In this document: in pieces, positions 50,273 to 59,473 of the stretch | Numbering within the stretch: the first letter of the stretch is position 1 | Layout: every line of letters begins with the position of its first letter | From: Schumannella luteola | Lineage (GTDB): Bacteria; Actinomycetota; Actinomycetes; Actinomycetales; Microbacteriaceae | Direction of reading: 5' to 3' | NCBI RefSeq assembly: GCF_013408685.1 | Contig: NZ_JACBZY010000001.1 | Location: 1,302,001 to 1,366,000 of the forward strand | DNA length: 64,000 bases | The notes under the pieces: generated by a model | What the model was told of the DNA's origin: nothing | The model's database searches: none | What the model saw: only the letters and a program-made list of their open reading frames with translations | Program-made: the position numbers and the translations under genes

Positions 50273-52624
50273 ATGCGCTCCACGGCATCGTCCCCTGCCC
50301 GGATCATCGACAGGGCCCTCGCGCGCCTCGCGCGCCGGGGCCCCCGCACCCTCAAGGCCAAGATCGTCACCGCGGTGGCGGGTGTGGCCGTCGCGGCCGT
50401 CGCCGCCTCCGGCATCGCCCTCGTCGGCGCCGCCGCCGAGGCGCACACGCCGACGCTCGCCCCCAGCTGCTCCGGCCTGACCGTGACGCTGAAGAGCTAC
50501 GCCGGCACGTCGAGCAACGACAACAACTCGCTCGTCGTCACGATCGACGGCAAGCAGGTCGAGAACACGAAGTTCGGCAACTCGTTCCCGACCAAGACCT
50601 ACAGCTTCCCTGCCGCCGGCGCCCAGCACACCTGGCGCGTGCAGGTCACGGCCAGCGACAGCAGCAAGTGGAACCTCGACAAGTCGGGCAACGAGGCGGC
50701 CTGCCCGACCCCGTCCGCCGCGCTCGCGGCCACGGCGTGCAACGCCGTCGGCGGCAAGACCGACCTCACCGCGACCTTCACCAACCTGGTGAACGGCCGC
50801 GCCTACAACGTCTGGCTCGACCACGACGGCACCCGCGTCGACACGAAGACGCTCACGGGCAGCAGCAGCGCCCCGAAGCCGATCATCAACTGGCCCGGTC
50901 AGACGGCCGGCGGCAAGTACGTCGTGACCCTGGTCGACGCGAATGACAGCTCTCAGCAGTGGAAGGCCGAGGCCACCTCGGTCGGCTGCCCCGGCGGAGA
51001 GCGTGACGCCTCGGCCACGGTGCAGCAGTGCCTCGCGCCCGGACAGGGAACCGTGCCCGCCACGGTCACCGTCCAGGGCCTCGTCCCCGGCCGCACCTAC
51101 ATCGCGCAGGCCAGCGTGAACGGCAACGCCATCAACGGCGCCGTCGCCACCTTCGCCACCGGCTCGTCGAAGGTCACCGTGCCGGTGCCCGTCGCCACCA
51201 AGGGCATCACGATCGTCGTCAGCACCGAGGGCGTCGCGGTCGCGACCGTCTCGCTCGACACGATCGCCTGCCCGATCATCCCGGGCGCGCCGAAGCTGAC
51301 GCTCGGCGCCTGCACAGTCGACGCCCCCACCCGCGGCCTGACCGTCGCGAGCGACGGCCTGCTCGACGGCCGCGTCTACCAGGTCGTCGTCGACGGCGCC
51401 GTGGTCGACACCTTCATCGCCTCGGGCGCGTACACCAAGACGTTCCCGACGGCGGCCGGTGAGCACACCGTGACGATCGTCGACCAGGCCGCCGGCAACG
51501 CGGCCACGTCGCCCAGCGCGAGCATCCTGCAGGAGGCCTGCGCCACGACCCCGAAGCTCGCCATCACCGCCGCGCAGTGCCTCGCGCCGCACGAGCAGGG
51601 CAGCCTCAGCGGCGCCGTCACCGGCGTCGTCGCGAACCGCGGCTACACGGTCACGCTGACCTCGGGCGGCAAGGCCGTCGACGGCGTCGCCGCGCAGCAC
51701 GTCACGCCCACGTCGACCTCCTTCCCGGTCAGTTTCACCGGTCTGAAGCCCGGCGCGACCTACAAGGTCACCGTCGTCGACGACCAGGAGGGCTCGGCGA
51801 AGGCCAGCGCCACCGAGACGCTCGCCGACTGCCCCGAGGTGCCGAAGGTCGCGCTCGAGACGGCTCAGTGCCTCGCCCCGGGTGAGAAGGGCGGTCTGAC
51901 GCCGACCATCACCGGAGCGATCGTCGGTCACACCTACGTGATCACGCTGACCTCGGGCGGCAAGGCCGTCACGGGTGCCGACCCGGTGCGCGTCACCGCG
52001 ACCACCGCGACCGTCGCCGTGCCGACCTTCGAGAACCTCAAGCCGGGAACCTCCTACGCGGTCACCCTCACCGACGCCGCCGATGACGCGACCGTGGTGA
52101 CGAGCGAGACCACCCTCGCCGACTGCCCGAAGAACCCGGGCCTCTCGGCCGTCGCCGTCGACTGCAAGGCCGACCCGAAGACGTCGAGCCTCGAGGTCGA
52201 TGTGACCGGCGTCGAGCCCGACCGCGACTGGACCGTGCGCGTCAGCCAGGGCGACGACGACGCCTGGACCGTCATCGACGAGAAGACCGTCACCTCGGCC
52301 GAGCTGGCCGACCCGGTGGTCTTCAAGGACATCAAGAACGACGCCACCTACCGGGTGACGGCGGTCGACTCGACGGGCAAGCTGCAGGAGAGCACCGACA
52401 TCACGGTGAAGAACTGCGGTGTCTCCGACGAGACGACCACGCCGCCGACCACCCCGCCGTCGACTCCCGCCAAGCCGCAGGCCGGTGGCGGCACGGGCCT
52501 CGCGGCCACCGGCGTCGACGGACTGATCCCCGGCATCGGAGCGCTGCTCGTGCTGCAGCTCGGCATCGCGCTGCTCGCCGTCGCCGCCATCCGTCGCCGC
52601 AAGGCCGCCCGCCAGCAGGGCTGA
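50273..52624 (+). CDS. Wall-anchored repeat-rich surface protein (LAATG sorting signal)
   Basis: This 783-residue protein has a long signal peptide (AKIVTAVAGVAVAAVAASGI) ending before AEAHTPTLAP. Five or six Ig/fibronectin-like beta modules follow; the clearest carry AxCLAP(G/H)E, LTSGGKAV, LKPGTxYxVT and ETLADCP phrases, with one Cys at each module border, so disulfides between modules are likely. The C terminus has LAATG near residue 743, a hydrophobic helix and RRRKAARQQG: a class-E-type sortase substrate. An adhesin or structural role is inferred. The start ATG at 50273 is preferred over 50225; support is modest. Confidence 0.86.
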   Translation: MRSTASSPARIIDRALARLARRGPRTLKAKIVTAVAGVAVAAVAASGIALVGAAAEAHTPTLAPSCSGLTVTLKSYAGTSSNDNNSLVVTIDGKQVENTKFGNSFPTKTYSFPAAGAQHTWRVQVTASDSSKWNLDKSGNEAACPTPSAALAATACNAVGGKTDLTATFTNLVNGRAYNVWLDHDGTRVDTKTLTGSSSAPKPIINWPGQTAGGKYVVTLVDANDSSQQWKAEATSVGCPGGERDASATVQQCLAPGQGTVPATVTVQGLVPGRTYIAQASVNGNAINGAVATFATGSSKVTVPVPVATKGITIVVSTEGVAVATVSLDTIACPIIPGAPKLTLGACTVDAPTRGLTVASDGLLDGRVYQVVVDGAVVDTFIASGAYTKTFPTAAGEHTVTIVDQAAGNAATSPSASILQEACATTPKLAITAAQCLAPHEQGSLSGAVTGVVANRGYTVTLTSGGKAVDGVAAQHVTPTSTSFPVSFTGLKPGATYKVTVVDDQEGSAKASATETLADCPEVPKVALETAQCLAPGEKGGLTPTITGAIVGHTYVITLTSGGKAVTGADPVRVTATTATVAVPTFENLKPGTSYAVTLTDAADDATVVTSETTLADCPKNPGLSAVAVDCKADPKTSSLEVDVTGVEPDRDWTVRVSQGDDDAWTVIDEKTVTSAELADPVVFKDIKNDATYRVTAVDSTGKLQESTDITVKNCGVSDETTTPPTTPPSTPAKPQAGGGTGLAATGVDGLIPGIGALLVLQLGIALLAVAAIRRRKAARQQG

Positions 52625-52691
52625 TGAGACCCGGATCCGGGCTGATGGGACGAGAGGCCCGGATCCGCAGCTGACGGGGACGATCAGCTGG

Positions 52692-52720
52692 CCGGGAGCG
52701 TGACCCGTTCACGCTCCCGG
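52692..52720 (+). terminator. Terminator after the surface protein gene
   Basis: CCGGGAGCGTGA (52692-52703), loop CCCGT, then TCACGCTCCCGG (52709-52720) is a perfect 12-bp stem. Confidence 0.85.
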
Positions 52721-52776
52721 TGCTCCCCGTCGAACGAGAAAACGACCGGAGGTCGGGTGCCGCGGAGGGCGCCCGG

Positions 52777-53030
52777 CCTCCGGTCTTTCGCGTGCCGACA
52801 TGGTGCGGCGGAGGGCGGCTGGCTGTCGTGGCCTCCGGTCTTTCGCGTGCCGACATGGTGCGCGGAGGGCGGCTGGCTGTCGTGGCCTCCGGTCTTTCGC
52901 GTGCCGGCATGGTGCGGCGGAGGGCGGCTGGCTGTCGTGGCCTCCGGTCTTTCGCGTGCCGGCATGGTGCGCGGAGGGCGGCTGGCTGTCGTGGCCTCCG
53001 GTCTTTCGCGTGCCGGCATGGTGCGGCGGC
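52777..53030. repeat. Five-copy 54/55-bp tandem repeat
   Basis: The start word CCTCCGGTCTTTCGCGTGCC occurs at 52777, 52832, 52886, 52941 and 52995, spaced 55, 54, 55, 54. The alternation comes from GTGCGGCGG versus GTGCGCGG at the unit end, so a 109-bp pair is the higher-order unit. The first copy pairs with GACCGGAGG at 52744-52752, forming a terminator-like hairpin ending in TTT. I see no gene in it on either strand. Confidence 0.88.
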
Positions 53031-53111
53031 GGGCGCGGGGCTGCCCGCCGAAGCGTCCGCCCACGGCGCACAGCCCCGCGCGAGGTCGGACGCGAGTTCT
53101 AGGCTCAGCGC

Positions 53112-55007
53112 GTGAGCATGCGCGGAGGTGGGGGCGGCGGAGGCCGCGGTGGTCGGATCTCGTCGAGCGACGCCGCAGCGCAGCGCGCCGCGAACGCCGA
53201 GGCGCCGCGTATCCCGCACCTGATCGGCCGCATCGCCGAGCTGTTCCAGCCGCACCGTCGCGCCCTCGGTACGATCGTCGTGCTCGTGCTGATCGGCGCC
53301 GGCCTGAGCGTGCTGCCGCCGCTGCTCACTCAGCAGGCCTTCGACCGCGGACTCTTCCCGGCGGCGGGCCGGCCCGACGTGCCGGTGCTGCTCGAGCTCG
53401 TGCTCGGGATGGTGCTGCTCTGGGTCGCCTCGGCCGCGCTCGGCGTGTGGCAGACCTGGCTGACCGCCCGCGTCGGCAACAGCGTGATGGGGCGACTGCG
53501 CATCCGCCTGTTCTCGCACCTCGAGGCCATGGAGCTCGGCTTCTTCACCCGCACCAAGACCGGCATCATCCAGTCGCGCCTGCAGAACGACGTCGGCGGC
53601 GTCGCCGGCGTGCTCAGCAACACGGTGCAGAGCGTGATCGGCAACACGGTGACCGTGATCGCCGCGCTCGTCTCGATGCTCGTGCTGAGCTGGCAGATGA
53701 CGATCGTCGCGGTCGTGCTGCTGCCGGTGCTCGTGATCGCCCAGCGCCGCGTCGGCCAGGTGCGCGCCCGCATCGCGACGCAGACGCAGGAGTCGCTGTC
53801 GGAGATGACCGCGATCACGCAGGAGGCGCTGAGCGTCTCGGGCATCCTGCTGACCAAGAGCTTCGCCCGGCAGAACGCCGAGATCGCGCGCTACACGAAC
53901 GAGAACGAGAACCAGATCCGGCTGCAGGTGCGCCAGGCGATGAGCGGGCAGTGGTTCTTCGCGCTGGTCAACATCTTCCTGTCGATCATCCCGGCGATCG
54001 TCTACCTCGTCGCGGCCTGGCTGATCCTCGACCGGGTGGATGTGACGGCCGGCACCGTCGTCGCCTTCACGACCGTGCAGGCGCGCCTGATGTGGCCGCT
54101 CATGGGGCTGCTGCGGGTCGCCCTCGACCTGCAGACCTCGCAGGCGCTGTTCGCCCGCATCTTCGAGTATCTCGACCTGAAGCCCGCGATCACCGAGCGC
54201 GCGGACGCGCGTGCCGTCGACACGAGCAAGCTCGGGCGGATCGCCTTCGACGACGTCGTCTTCCGCTATCCGGATGCGCCGGCCGAGAGCCCGGCGACGC
54301 TGCGCGGCGTCAGCTTCGCGGTCGAGCCGGGCCAGTACGCCGCGTTCGTCGGGCCGTCGGGCGCCGGCAAGACGACCGTGTCGTACCTCGTGCCGCGCAT
54401 GCACGACGTGACCGAGGGGCGCGTGCTGTTCGCGGGCGATGACGTGCGCGAGCTGCAGCTCAGTTCGCTCGCCGAGTCGATCGGCCTCGTCAGCCAGGAG
54501 ACCTACCTCTTCCACGCGACGATCGCCGAGAATCTGCGCTACGCCAAGCCCGAGGCGAGCGACGACGAGCTGATCGCGGCGGCGCAGGCGGCCAACATCC
54601 ACGCCACCATCGCCTCCTTCCCCGACGGCTACGACACGGTCGTGGGCGAGCGCGGCTACCGGCTGAGCGGCGGAGAGAAGCAGCGCATCGCGATCGCGCG
54701 CGTGCTGCTGAAGGATCCGGCGGTGCTCGTGCTCGACGAGGCGACCAGCGCGCTCGACACCGTGAGCGAGCGCATCGTGCAGAACGCGATCGACGCGGCC
54801 GCCCGCGGGCGCACCACGATCGCGATCGCGCACCGGCTGTCGACGGTGGTCGGCGCCGACGTCATCTTCGTGGTCGACGGCGGCCGCATCGTCGAGCAGG
54901 GCACGCACCCCGAGCTGCTCGCCGCCGGCGGCGTCTACGCCCAGCTCTTCGCCGAGCAGCTCGCGGCGGCCGGGTCGACCGCCGGGTCGACGCCGAGCGC
55001 CGACTGA
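53112..55007 (+). CDS. ABC exporter, fused membrane and ATPase domains
   Basis: This 631-residue half-transporter has an N-terminal Gly/Arg-rich start, six membrane helices (residues 45-330) with the coupling-helix region GFFTRTKTGIIQSRLQNDV, and a C-terminal ATPase. Walker A is GPSGAGKTT near residue 415, the Q-loop is in IGLVSQETYLF, signature LSGGEKQRIAIARVL, Walker B VLVLDEATSALD and switch His AHRLSTV. It matches type-1 multidrug or lipid exporters that dimerise. TAGGCT lies six bases before the GTG at 53112. Confidence 0.93.
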   Translation: MSMRGGGGGGGRGGRISSSDAAAQRAANAEAPRIPHLIGRIAELFQPHRRALGTIVVLVLIGAGLSVLPPLLTQQAFDRGLFPAAGRPDVPVLLELVLGMVLLWVASAALGVWQTWLTARVGNSVMGRLRIRLFSHLEAMELGFFTRTKTGIIQSRLQNDVGGVAGVLSNTVQSVIGNTVTVIAALVSMLVLSWQMTIVAVVLLPVLVIAQRRVGQVRARIATQTQESLSEMTAITQEALSVSGILLTKSFARQNAEIARYTNENENQIRLQVRQAMSGQWFFALVNIFLSIIPAIVYLVAAWLILDRVDVTAGTVVAFTTVQARLMWPLMGLLRVALDLQTSQALFARIFEYLDLKPAITERADARAVDTSKLGRIAFDDVVFRYPDAPAESPATLRGVSFAVEPGQYAAFVGPSGAGKTTVSYLVPRMHDVTEGRVLFAGDDVRELQLSSLAESIGLVSQETYLFHATIAENLRYAKPEASDDELIAAAQAANIHATIASFPDGYDTVVGERGYRLSGGEKQRIAIARVLLKDPAVLVLDEATSALDTVSERIVQNAIDAAARGRTTIAIAHRLSTVVGADVIFVVDGGRIVEQGTHPELLAAGGVYAQLFAEQLAAAGSTAGSTPSAD

Positions 55008-55069
55008 GCTGAGCCTATCCAGCCCAGCAGGCTCAGCCGGCTCAGCCGATCCAGCTCAGCCCAGCCGGC

Positions 55070-55744
55070 TCAGCCGAGCTTCTTCAGCATCTCCTGCATG
55101 GTCGTGATCTCGGCCTTCTGCGAGGCCTCGATCTGGGTCGCCATCGCGACGACCTGCTTCTGATCGGTGCGGTGCAGGATCGCCTCCGCCATCTCGAGAC
55201 CGCCCTGGTGGTGGGCGATCATCAGGGTCAGGAAGAGCTTGTCGGCCGCCTCGCCCTTCGCCGCCGTCAGCTCGGTCAGCTGCGCCGCCGTCGCCATGCC
55301 GGGCATCGGCCCGCCGGCCTTCTGCCCCGATACCGCGTGACCGTGATCGCCGCCGCTGCCGTCGATCGTCGGGTACGTCATCCAGGTCATGCGCGGCTGG
55401 CTGGAGGCCTGCGGCAGATCCCAGGCGTCGAGCAGGCCGTACATCTGCCCGGCCTGCCCGCCCTGCCCGACGGCGATGTCATAGGCGATCAGGCGCAGCT
55501 CCTCGTCGGTGCTGCGGTCGCGCACGAGCAGTGACATCTGCACCGCCTGGGCGTGGTGCACCTGCATGTCGCGCAGGAATCCGGCAGCGGCGCTCTCGGT
55601 CGTCGGCGTCGCGGGGGCGGCGCCCACACGACCGAGCAGCAGCCCCGACGCGAAGAGCAGCAGCGCGAGGGCGGCGGCGACGATCCACCAGGGGCGGCTC
55701 GGCCGTCGGCTCGCGGCCGAGGGGTCCTTCGCGGCGCTTCTCAC
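55070..55744 (-). CDS. DUF305 family protein, membrane-anchored
   Basis: This 224-residue protein has an N-terminal membrane helix (WWIVAAALALLLFASGLLLG) and an extracytoplasmic DUF305 domain with the ferritin-like His pairs in FLRDMQVHHAQAVQMS and LTLMIAHHQGGLEMAEAIL. A Met/His-rich central loop (GSGGDHGHAVSGQK, PMPGMA) suggests metal, perhaps copper, binding. It lies 43 bases after the DUF3105 gene on the same strand. Function is not established. Confidence 0.88.
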   Translation of the reverse strand: MRSAAKDPSAASRRPSRPWWIVAAALALLLFASGLLLGRVGAAPATPTTESAAAGFLRDMQVHHAQAVQMSLLVRDRSTDEELRLIAYDIAVGQGGQAGQMYGLLDAWDLPQASSQPRMTWMTYPTIDGSGGDHGHAVSGQKAGGPMPGMATAAQLTELTAAKGEAADKLFLTLMIAHHQGGLEMAEAILHRTDQKQVVAMATQIEASQKAEITTMQEMLKKLG

Positions 55745-55787
55745 CGGCTCATGCTCCCACTGTCGTGTTCGAGGTCAGCGGATGCGA

Positions 55788-56477
55788 TCAGCTCACCTTG
55801 CCGGGGGCGTCGAGGCCTCCGGTGCACGGGGCGCCCGGCTCGGGCGCGTTGGGGGAGCGGTAGTAGTCGGTGATGAACTGCGTCACCTTGGCGTTCTCGG
55901 GGTTCGAGAACTTGATCTGCGCGCCCCAGGCCGAGACGGCCATCGGGGCGTCGAGGCCGGGATACGGCGAGAGGGTCGCGTAGACGTCGGGCACGATCTT
56001 CTTCAGCGCGTCGAGCTTCCCGCCCGAGATCTCGTCCGGGTTGTAGGTGAACCACAGCGCGCCGTGCTCGAGGTCGTGCACCGCGTTCTCGTTGGGCACC
56101 GGCTGGTCGTAAACGCCGCAGTTGAGCCAGGTCGCGTTGTGCGGACCGCCCGCGGGCGGCGACATGCGGTAGTCGACCTTCTTCGCGGTGTGCTGCGACG
56201 ACAGTCCCTCCCACGTCTGCACGGTGTTGAGCTTGACCGGGCCCGAAGCGGTGCTGCCGCCGCCGGAGCTCAGCGGCAGCACGATCGCGAGGGTGATCGC
56301 GACGACGGCCGCGACGGCGACCGTGATGCCGCCGCCGATGGCGAGGCGGCGGTTGCGCTTGCGTGCCGCCTCCTTCTTCTTGAAGGCGGCGACCTTCTCG
56401 GCGCGCTGCTCGGCGCGGGCCTGCTTCGTGGTCGGCTTGCCGGAACCGGCGCTCGGTGCGGATTCGTCGCGGGGCAT
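55788..56477 (-). CDS. DUF3105 domain protein, membrane-anchored
   Basis: This 229-residue protein has a Lys/Arg-rich coiled start (KKKEAARKRNRRLA), one membrane helix (ITVAVAAVVAITLAIVLPLS) and an outer DUF3105 domain with HNATWLNCGVYDQPVPNENA, then HDLEHGALWFTYNP. His and Cys residues in those phrases are conserved in the family and could bind a metal. It starts after GAGGAG and is cotranscribed with the DUF305 gene. Confidence 0.9.
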   Translation of the reverse strand: MPRDESAPSAGSGKPTTKQARAEQRAEKVAAFKKKEAARKRNRRLAIGGGITVAVAAVVAITLAIVLPLSSGGGSTASGPVKLNTVQTWEGLSSQHTAKKVDYRMSPPAGGPHNATWLNCGVYDQPVPNENAVHDLEHGALWFTYNPDEISGGKLDALKKIVPDVYATLSPYPGLDAPMAVSAWGAQIKFSNPENAKVTQFITDYYRSPNAPEPGAPCTGGLDAPGKVS

Positions 56478-56657
56478 GATTCTCCTCGGGCGGATGCGCT
56501 GGCTGAGCGCGGTGTATGCGAAGACATAGATATTGTCCTCACGAAGCTGGCAACTCGCCCGCCACGACGCGCATTCCGTGCGCCCCCGCGTCGGCGTCGC
56601 GCGCATCCGGCTGTCACCGGCGTAACAGCGCGAGACGCCGCCGGTACCCTCGGAACC

Positions 56658-58019
56658 ATGGCATACGCGGAGTCCGTTCTCGACCTCGTCGGCAACACCC
56701 CGCTCGTGAAGCTCAACAGCGTCACCGACGGCATCCAGGCCACCGTGCTCGTCAAGGTCGAGTACGTGAACCCCGGCGGCTCGTCGAAGGATCGCATCGC
56801 CGTGCGCATCATCGACGCGGCCGAGCGCGAGGGGCGGCTGAAGCCCGGCGGCACGATCGTCGAGCCCACGAGCGGCAACACCGGGATCGGCCTCGCGCTG
56901 GTCGCCCAGCAGCGCGGCTATCGCTGCGTGTTCGTCTGCCCCGACAAGGTGAGCGCCGACAAGCGCTCCACCCTGCAGGCCTACGGCGCCGAGGTCGTCG
57001 TCTGCCCGACGGCCGTCGCGCCCGAGGATCCGCGCTCGTACTACAACGTGAGCGACCGGCTCGCCCGCGAGATCCCGGGCGCCTTCAAGCCCGACCAGTA
57101 CTCGAACCCGAACGGGCCGCTCAGCCACTACGAGACCACCGGCCCCGAGATCTGGCGCGACACCGAGCAGAGGGTCACGCACTTCGTGGCCGGCGTCGGC
57201 ACCGGCGGCACGATCAGCGGCGTCGGCCGCTACCTCAAGGAGGTCAGCGACGGCCGCGTGCAGATCGTCGGCGCCGACCCCGAGGGCTCCGTCTACTCGG
57301 GTGGAACCGGCCGGCCCTACCTGGTCGAGGGCGTCGGTGAGGACTTCTGGCCGACCGCCTACGACGGCAGCGTCGTCGACGAGATCATCGCCTCGAGCGA
57401 CGCCGAGAGCTTCGACTACACGCGCCGCCTCGCCCGCGAGGAGGGCCTGCTGGTCGGCGGATCGAGCGGACTCGCCGTCGCCTCGGGCCTCAAGCTCGCC
57501 CGCCGCCTCGGACCCGACGACACGGTCGTGATCCTGCTGCCCGACGGCGGCCGCGGCTACCTGGCGAAGATCTTCAGCGACGAGTGGATGGGCAGCCACG
57601 GCTTCCTGCCCGCCGAGCCGGGACCCACGGTCGGCGAGGTGGTCGCGCGCAAGGGCGACGCCATCCCCGCCTTCGTGCACGTGCATCCGGACGAGACCCT
57701 CGGCACGGCCGTGCACATCCTGCGCGAGTACGGCGTCTCGACGATGCCGGTCATCACCGCCGAGCCGCCGCTCGTGCTGGGCGAGATCATCGGGTCGATC
57801 GACGAGCGGCACATCCTCGCCGCGCTCGCCGACGGCGCCGGGCTCGACACCCCGATCCGGGAATTCACCGGCCCGGCCCTTCGTTCCGTGGGATTGAGCC
57901 AGCCGGTCGAGACGGCGACGGCGGCGCTCCGCGAGACGGATGCGCTGCTCGTGCTCGACGAGGGTCTGCCCGTCACGGTGCTGACCCGCGCCGACCTGCT
58001 CGACTTCCGCGACGCCTGA
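56658..58019 (+). CDS. Cystathionine beta-synthase
   Basis: This 453-residue fold-type II PLP enzyme condenses serine with homocysteine to cystathionine. The Schiff-base Lys is Lys44 in NPGGSSKDRIA. The phosphate loop GVGTGGTISGVGRYL and PTSGNTGIGLALVA follow. Two CBS domains fill residues 320-450 (VGEVVARKGDAIPAFVHV; LVLDEGLPVTVLTRADLLDF). It is the upstream half of a transsulfuration pair with cystathionine gamma-synthase 95 bases on. TACCCT lies seven bases before the ATG. Confidence 0.94.
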   Translation: MAYAESVLDLVGNTPLVKLNSVTDGIQATVLVKVEYVNPGGSSKDRIAVRIIDAAEREGRLKPGGTIVEPTSGNTGIGLALVAQQRGYRCVFVCPDKVSADKRSTLQAYGAEVVVCPTAVAPEDPRSYYNVSDRLAREIPGAFKPDQYSNPNGPLSHYETTGPEIWRDTEQRVTHFVAGVGTGGTISGVGRYLKEVSDGRVQIVGADPEGSVYSGGTGRPYLVEGVGEDFWPTAYDGSVVDEIIASSDAESFDYTRRLAREEGLLVGGSSGLAVASGLKLARRLGPDDTVVILLPDGGRGYLAKIFSDEWMGSHGFLPAEPGPTVGEVVARKGDAIPAFVHVHPDETLGTAVHILREYGVSTMPVITAEPPLVLGEIIGSIDERHILAALADGAGLDTPIREFTGPALRSVGLSQPVETATAALRETDALLVLDEGLPVTVLTRADLLDFRDA

Positions 58020-58057
58020 CCGGCGCGCCCCGACCGGCGCGCCCTGACCGGCGCGCT
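58016..58057. repeat. Three-copy 14-bp repeat between transsulfuration genes
   Basis: CTGACCGGCGCGCC, CCGACCGGCGCGCC and CTGACCGGCGCGCT run in tandem from the stop codon of the CBS gene. The units are GC-rich and partly self-complementary (GGCGCGCC). Function is unknown. Confidence 0.72.
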
Positions 58058-58114
58058 CAGAGCGCCGAGCTCTCCGAACTCCTCGACCGACCCGACCGAC
58101 ACCACCGGAGCACC

Positions 58115-59281
58115 ATGTCCGACTTCCTCACGCCCGACTCCGCCATCGAGACCCGCGCCATCCACGCCGGTCAGGCCTTCGACCCGGCGACCGGTGCGGT
58201 CAACCCGCCCGTGCACTTCAGCTCGACTTTCGTGCAGGACGGCATCGGCGGCTTCCGCGGCGGCTACGAGTACGCGCGCGGCGGCAACCCGACCCGTGAC
58301 CACCTGCAGGAGCTGCTGGCCTCGCTCGAGGGCGGCGAGGTCGCCTACAGCTTCGCCTCGGGGCTCGCCGCCGAGGATGCGCTGCTACGCGCCGTGCTGA
58401 AGCCGGGCGACCACGTCGTCATGGGCAACGACGTGTACGGCGGCACCCACCGCCTGGTCAACCGCGTGCACGTGCCCTGGGGCGTGCACCTCGACACCGT
58501 CGAGATGGGCGACCCGGATGCGGTGCGCGCCGCGGTCAAGCCCGGTCAGACCCGCGTGCTCTGGGTCGAGACCCCGAGCAACCCGCTCATGAAGGTGACC
58601 GACATCGAGGGTCTCGCCGCGATCGGCCGCGAGGCCGGCGCGATCGTGGTCGTCGACAACACCTTCGCCTCGCCGTACCTGCAGCAGCCGCTGTCGCTCG
58701 GCGCCGACGTGGTCGTGCACTCGACCACCAAATACATCGGCGGCCACAGCGACCTGCTCGGCGGCGCCGTGATTCTCAAGGATCGCGAGCTGGCCGAGAA
58801 GCTCGGCTTCATCCAGTTCGGCGTGGGCGCCGTGTCGTCGCCGTTCGACGCCTGGCTGACGATGCGCGGCATCAAGACGCTGCCGGTGCGCATGGATCGC
58901 CACTCGAGCAACGCGCAGACCCTGGCCGAGCGCCTGGTCGGTCACGCGAAGATCGACCGCGTCTACTACCCGGGCCTGCCCGAGCACCCCGGTCACGACA
59001 TCGCGGCGAAGCAGATGCGCTCCTTCGGCGGCATGATCTCCCTCGCGCTGAGCGGCGGGGGAGTGGCGGCGCGCAAGCTGGCCGAGTCGACCCAGCTGTT
59101 CCAGCTGGCGGAGTCGCTCGGCGGCGTCGAGTCGCTGATCGGCTACCCGACCGAGATGACCCACGCCTCGGTCAAAGGCACCGCGCTCGAGGTGCCCGAC
59201 AACGTCGTGCGCCTCTCGGTCGGCCTCGAGAACATCGACGATCTGACCGGCGACCTGCTGGGCGCGCTCGACCGCCTCTGA
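58115..59281 (+). CDS. metB: Cystathionine gamma-synthase
   Basis: This 388-residue fold-type I PLP enzyme of the Cys/Met family joins an activated homoserine with cysteine to give cystathionine; some relatives are gamma-lyases or O-acetylhomoserine sulfhydrylases. It shows RAIHAGQAFDPATGAVNPPV, YEYARGGNPTRDHLQELLA, the PLP-contacting SFASGLAAEDALL, Lys206 in HSTTKYIGGHSDLLGG, and the C-terminal substrate Arg in VRLSVGLENIDDL. Pairing with the CBS gene supports interconversion of homocysteine and cysteine. Confidence 0.92.
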   Translation: MSDFLTPDSAIETRAIHAGQAFDPATGAVNPPVHFSSTFVQDGIGGFRGGYEYARGGNPTRDHLQELLASLEGGEVAYSFASGLAAEDALLRAVLKPGDHVVMGNDVYGGTHRLVNRVHVPWGVHLDTVEMGDPDAVRAAVKPGQTRVLWVETPSNPLMKVTDIEGLAAIGREAGAIVVVDNTFASPYLQQPLSLGADVVVHSTTKYIGGHSDLLGGAVILKDRELAEKLGFIQFGVGAVSSPFDAWLTMRGIKTLPVRMDRHSSNAQTLAERLVGHAKIDRVYYPGLPEHPGHDIAAKQMRSFGGMISLALSGGGVAARKLAESTQLFQLAESLGGVESLIGYPTEMTHASVKGTALEVPDNVVRLSVGLENIDDLTGDLLGALDRL

Positions 59282-59293
59282 GCAGTCGGCCCC

Positions 59294-59324
59294 GCGCCGC
59301 GACGATCTCGGACCATCGCGGCGC
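59294..59324 (+). terminator. Terminator after metB
   Basis: GCGCCGCGA (59294-59302) pairs with TCGCGGCGC (59316-59324). It lies 13 bases after the stop and ends the transsulfuration unit. Confidence 0.74.
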
Positions 59325-59425
59325 TTCGACGACGCCTTCTCGGGTCCGTGTCGTGGAGATGCGCCACGCGGCTGCGCGGAGCGGATGCGCGGATCGGCGC
59401 GCACGCGTGTGGTTATGCGATCGTT

Positions 59426-59466
59426 GCGTTCACGAGTTGACGACAAGACGAGAGGTGGGGCACTCT
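59426..59466 (+). promoter_or_regulatory. ROK box and promoter of the second ROK gene
   Basis: GCGTTCACGAGTTGACGAC (59426-59444) overlaps the -35 TTGACG (59437-59442); CACTCT (59461-59466) is the -10 after 18 bases. The ATG comes seven bases later, so the message is likely leaderless. The same box occurs before the ABC importer. Confidence 0.77.
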
Positions 59467-59473
59467 GAACGCC

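Noticed and set aside
52777-53030. CRISPR array
   Set aside because: Units are directly adjacent with no unique spacers and are too long; no cas genes are present.
52684-53115. Small repeat proteins encoded by the tandem array on either strand
   Set aside because: Every frame stays open because the unit has no stop codons; there is no ribosome site or promoter, and periods of 54 and 55 would shift frame between units.
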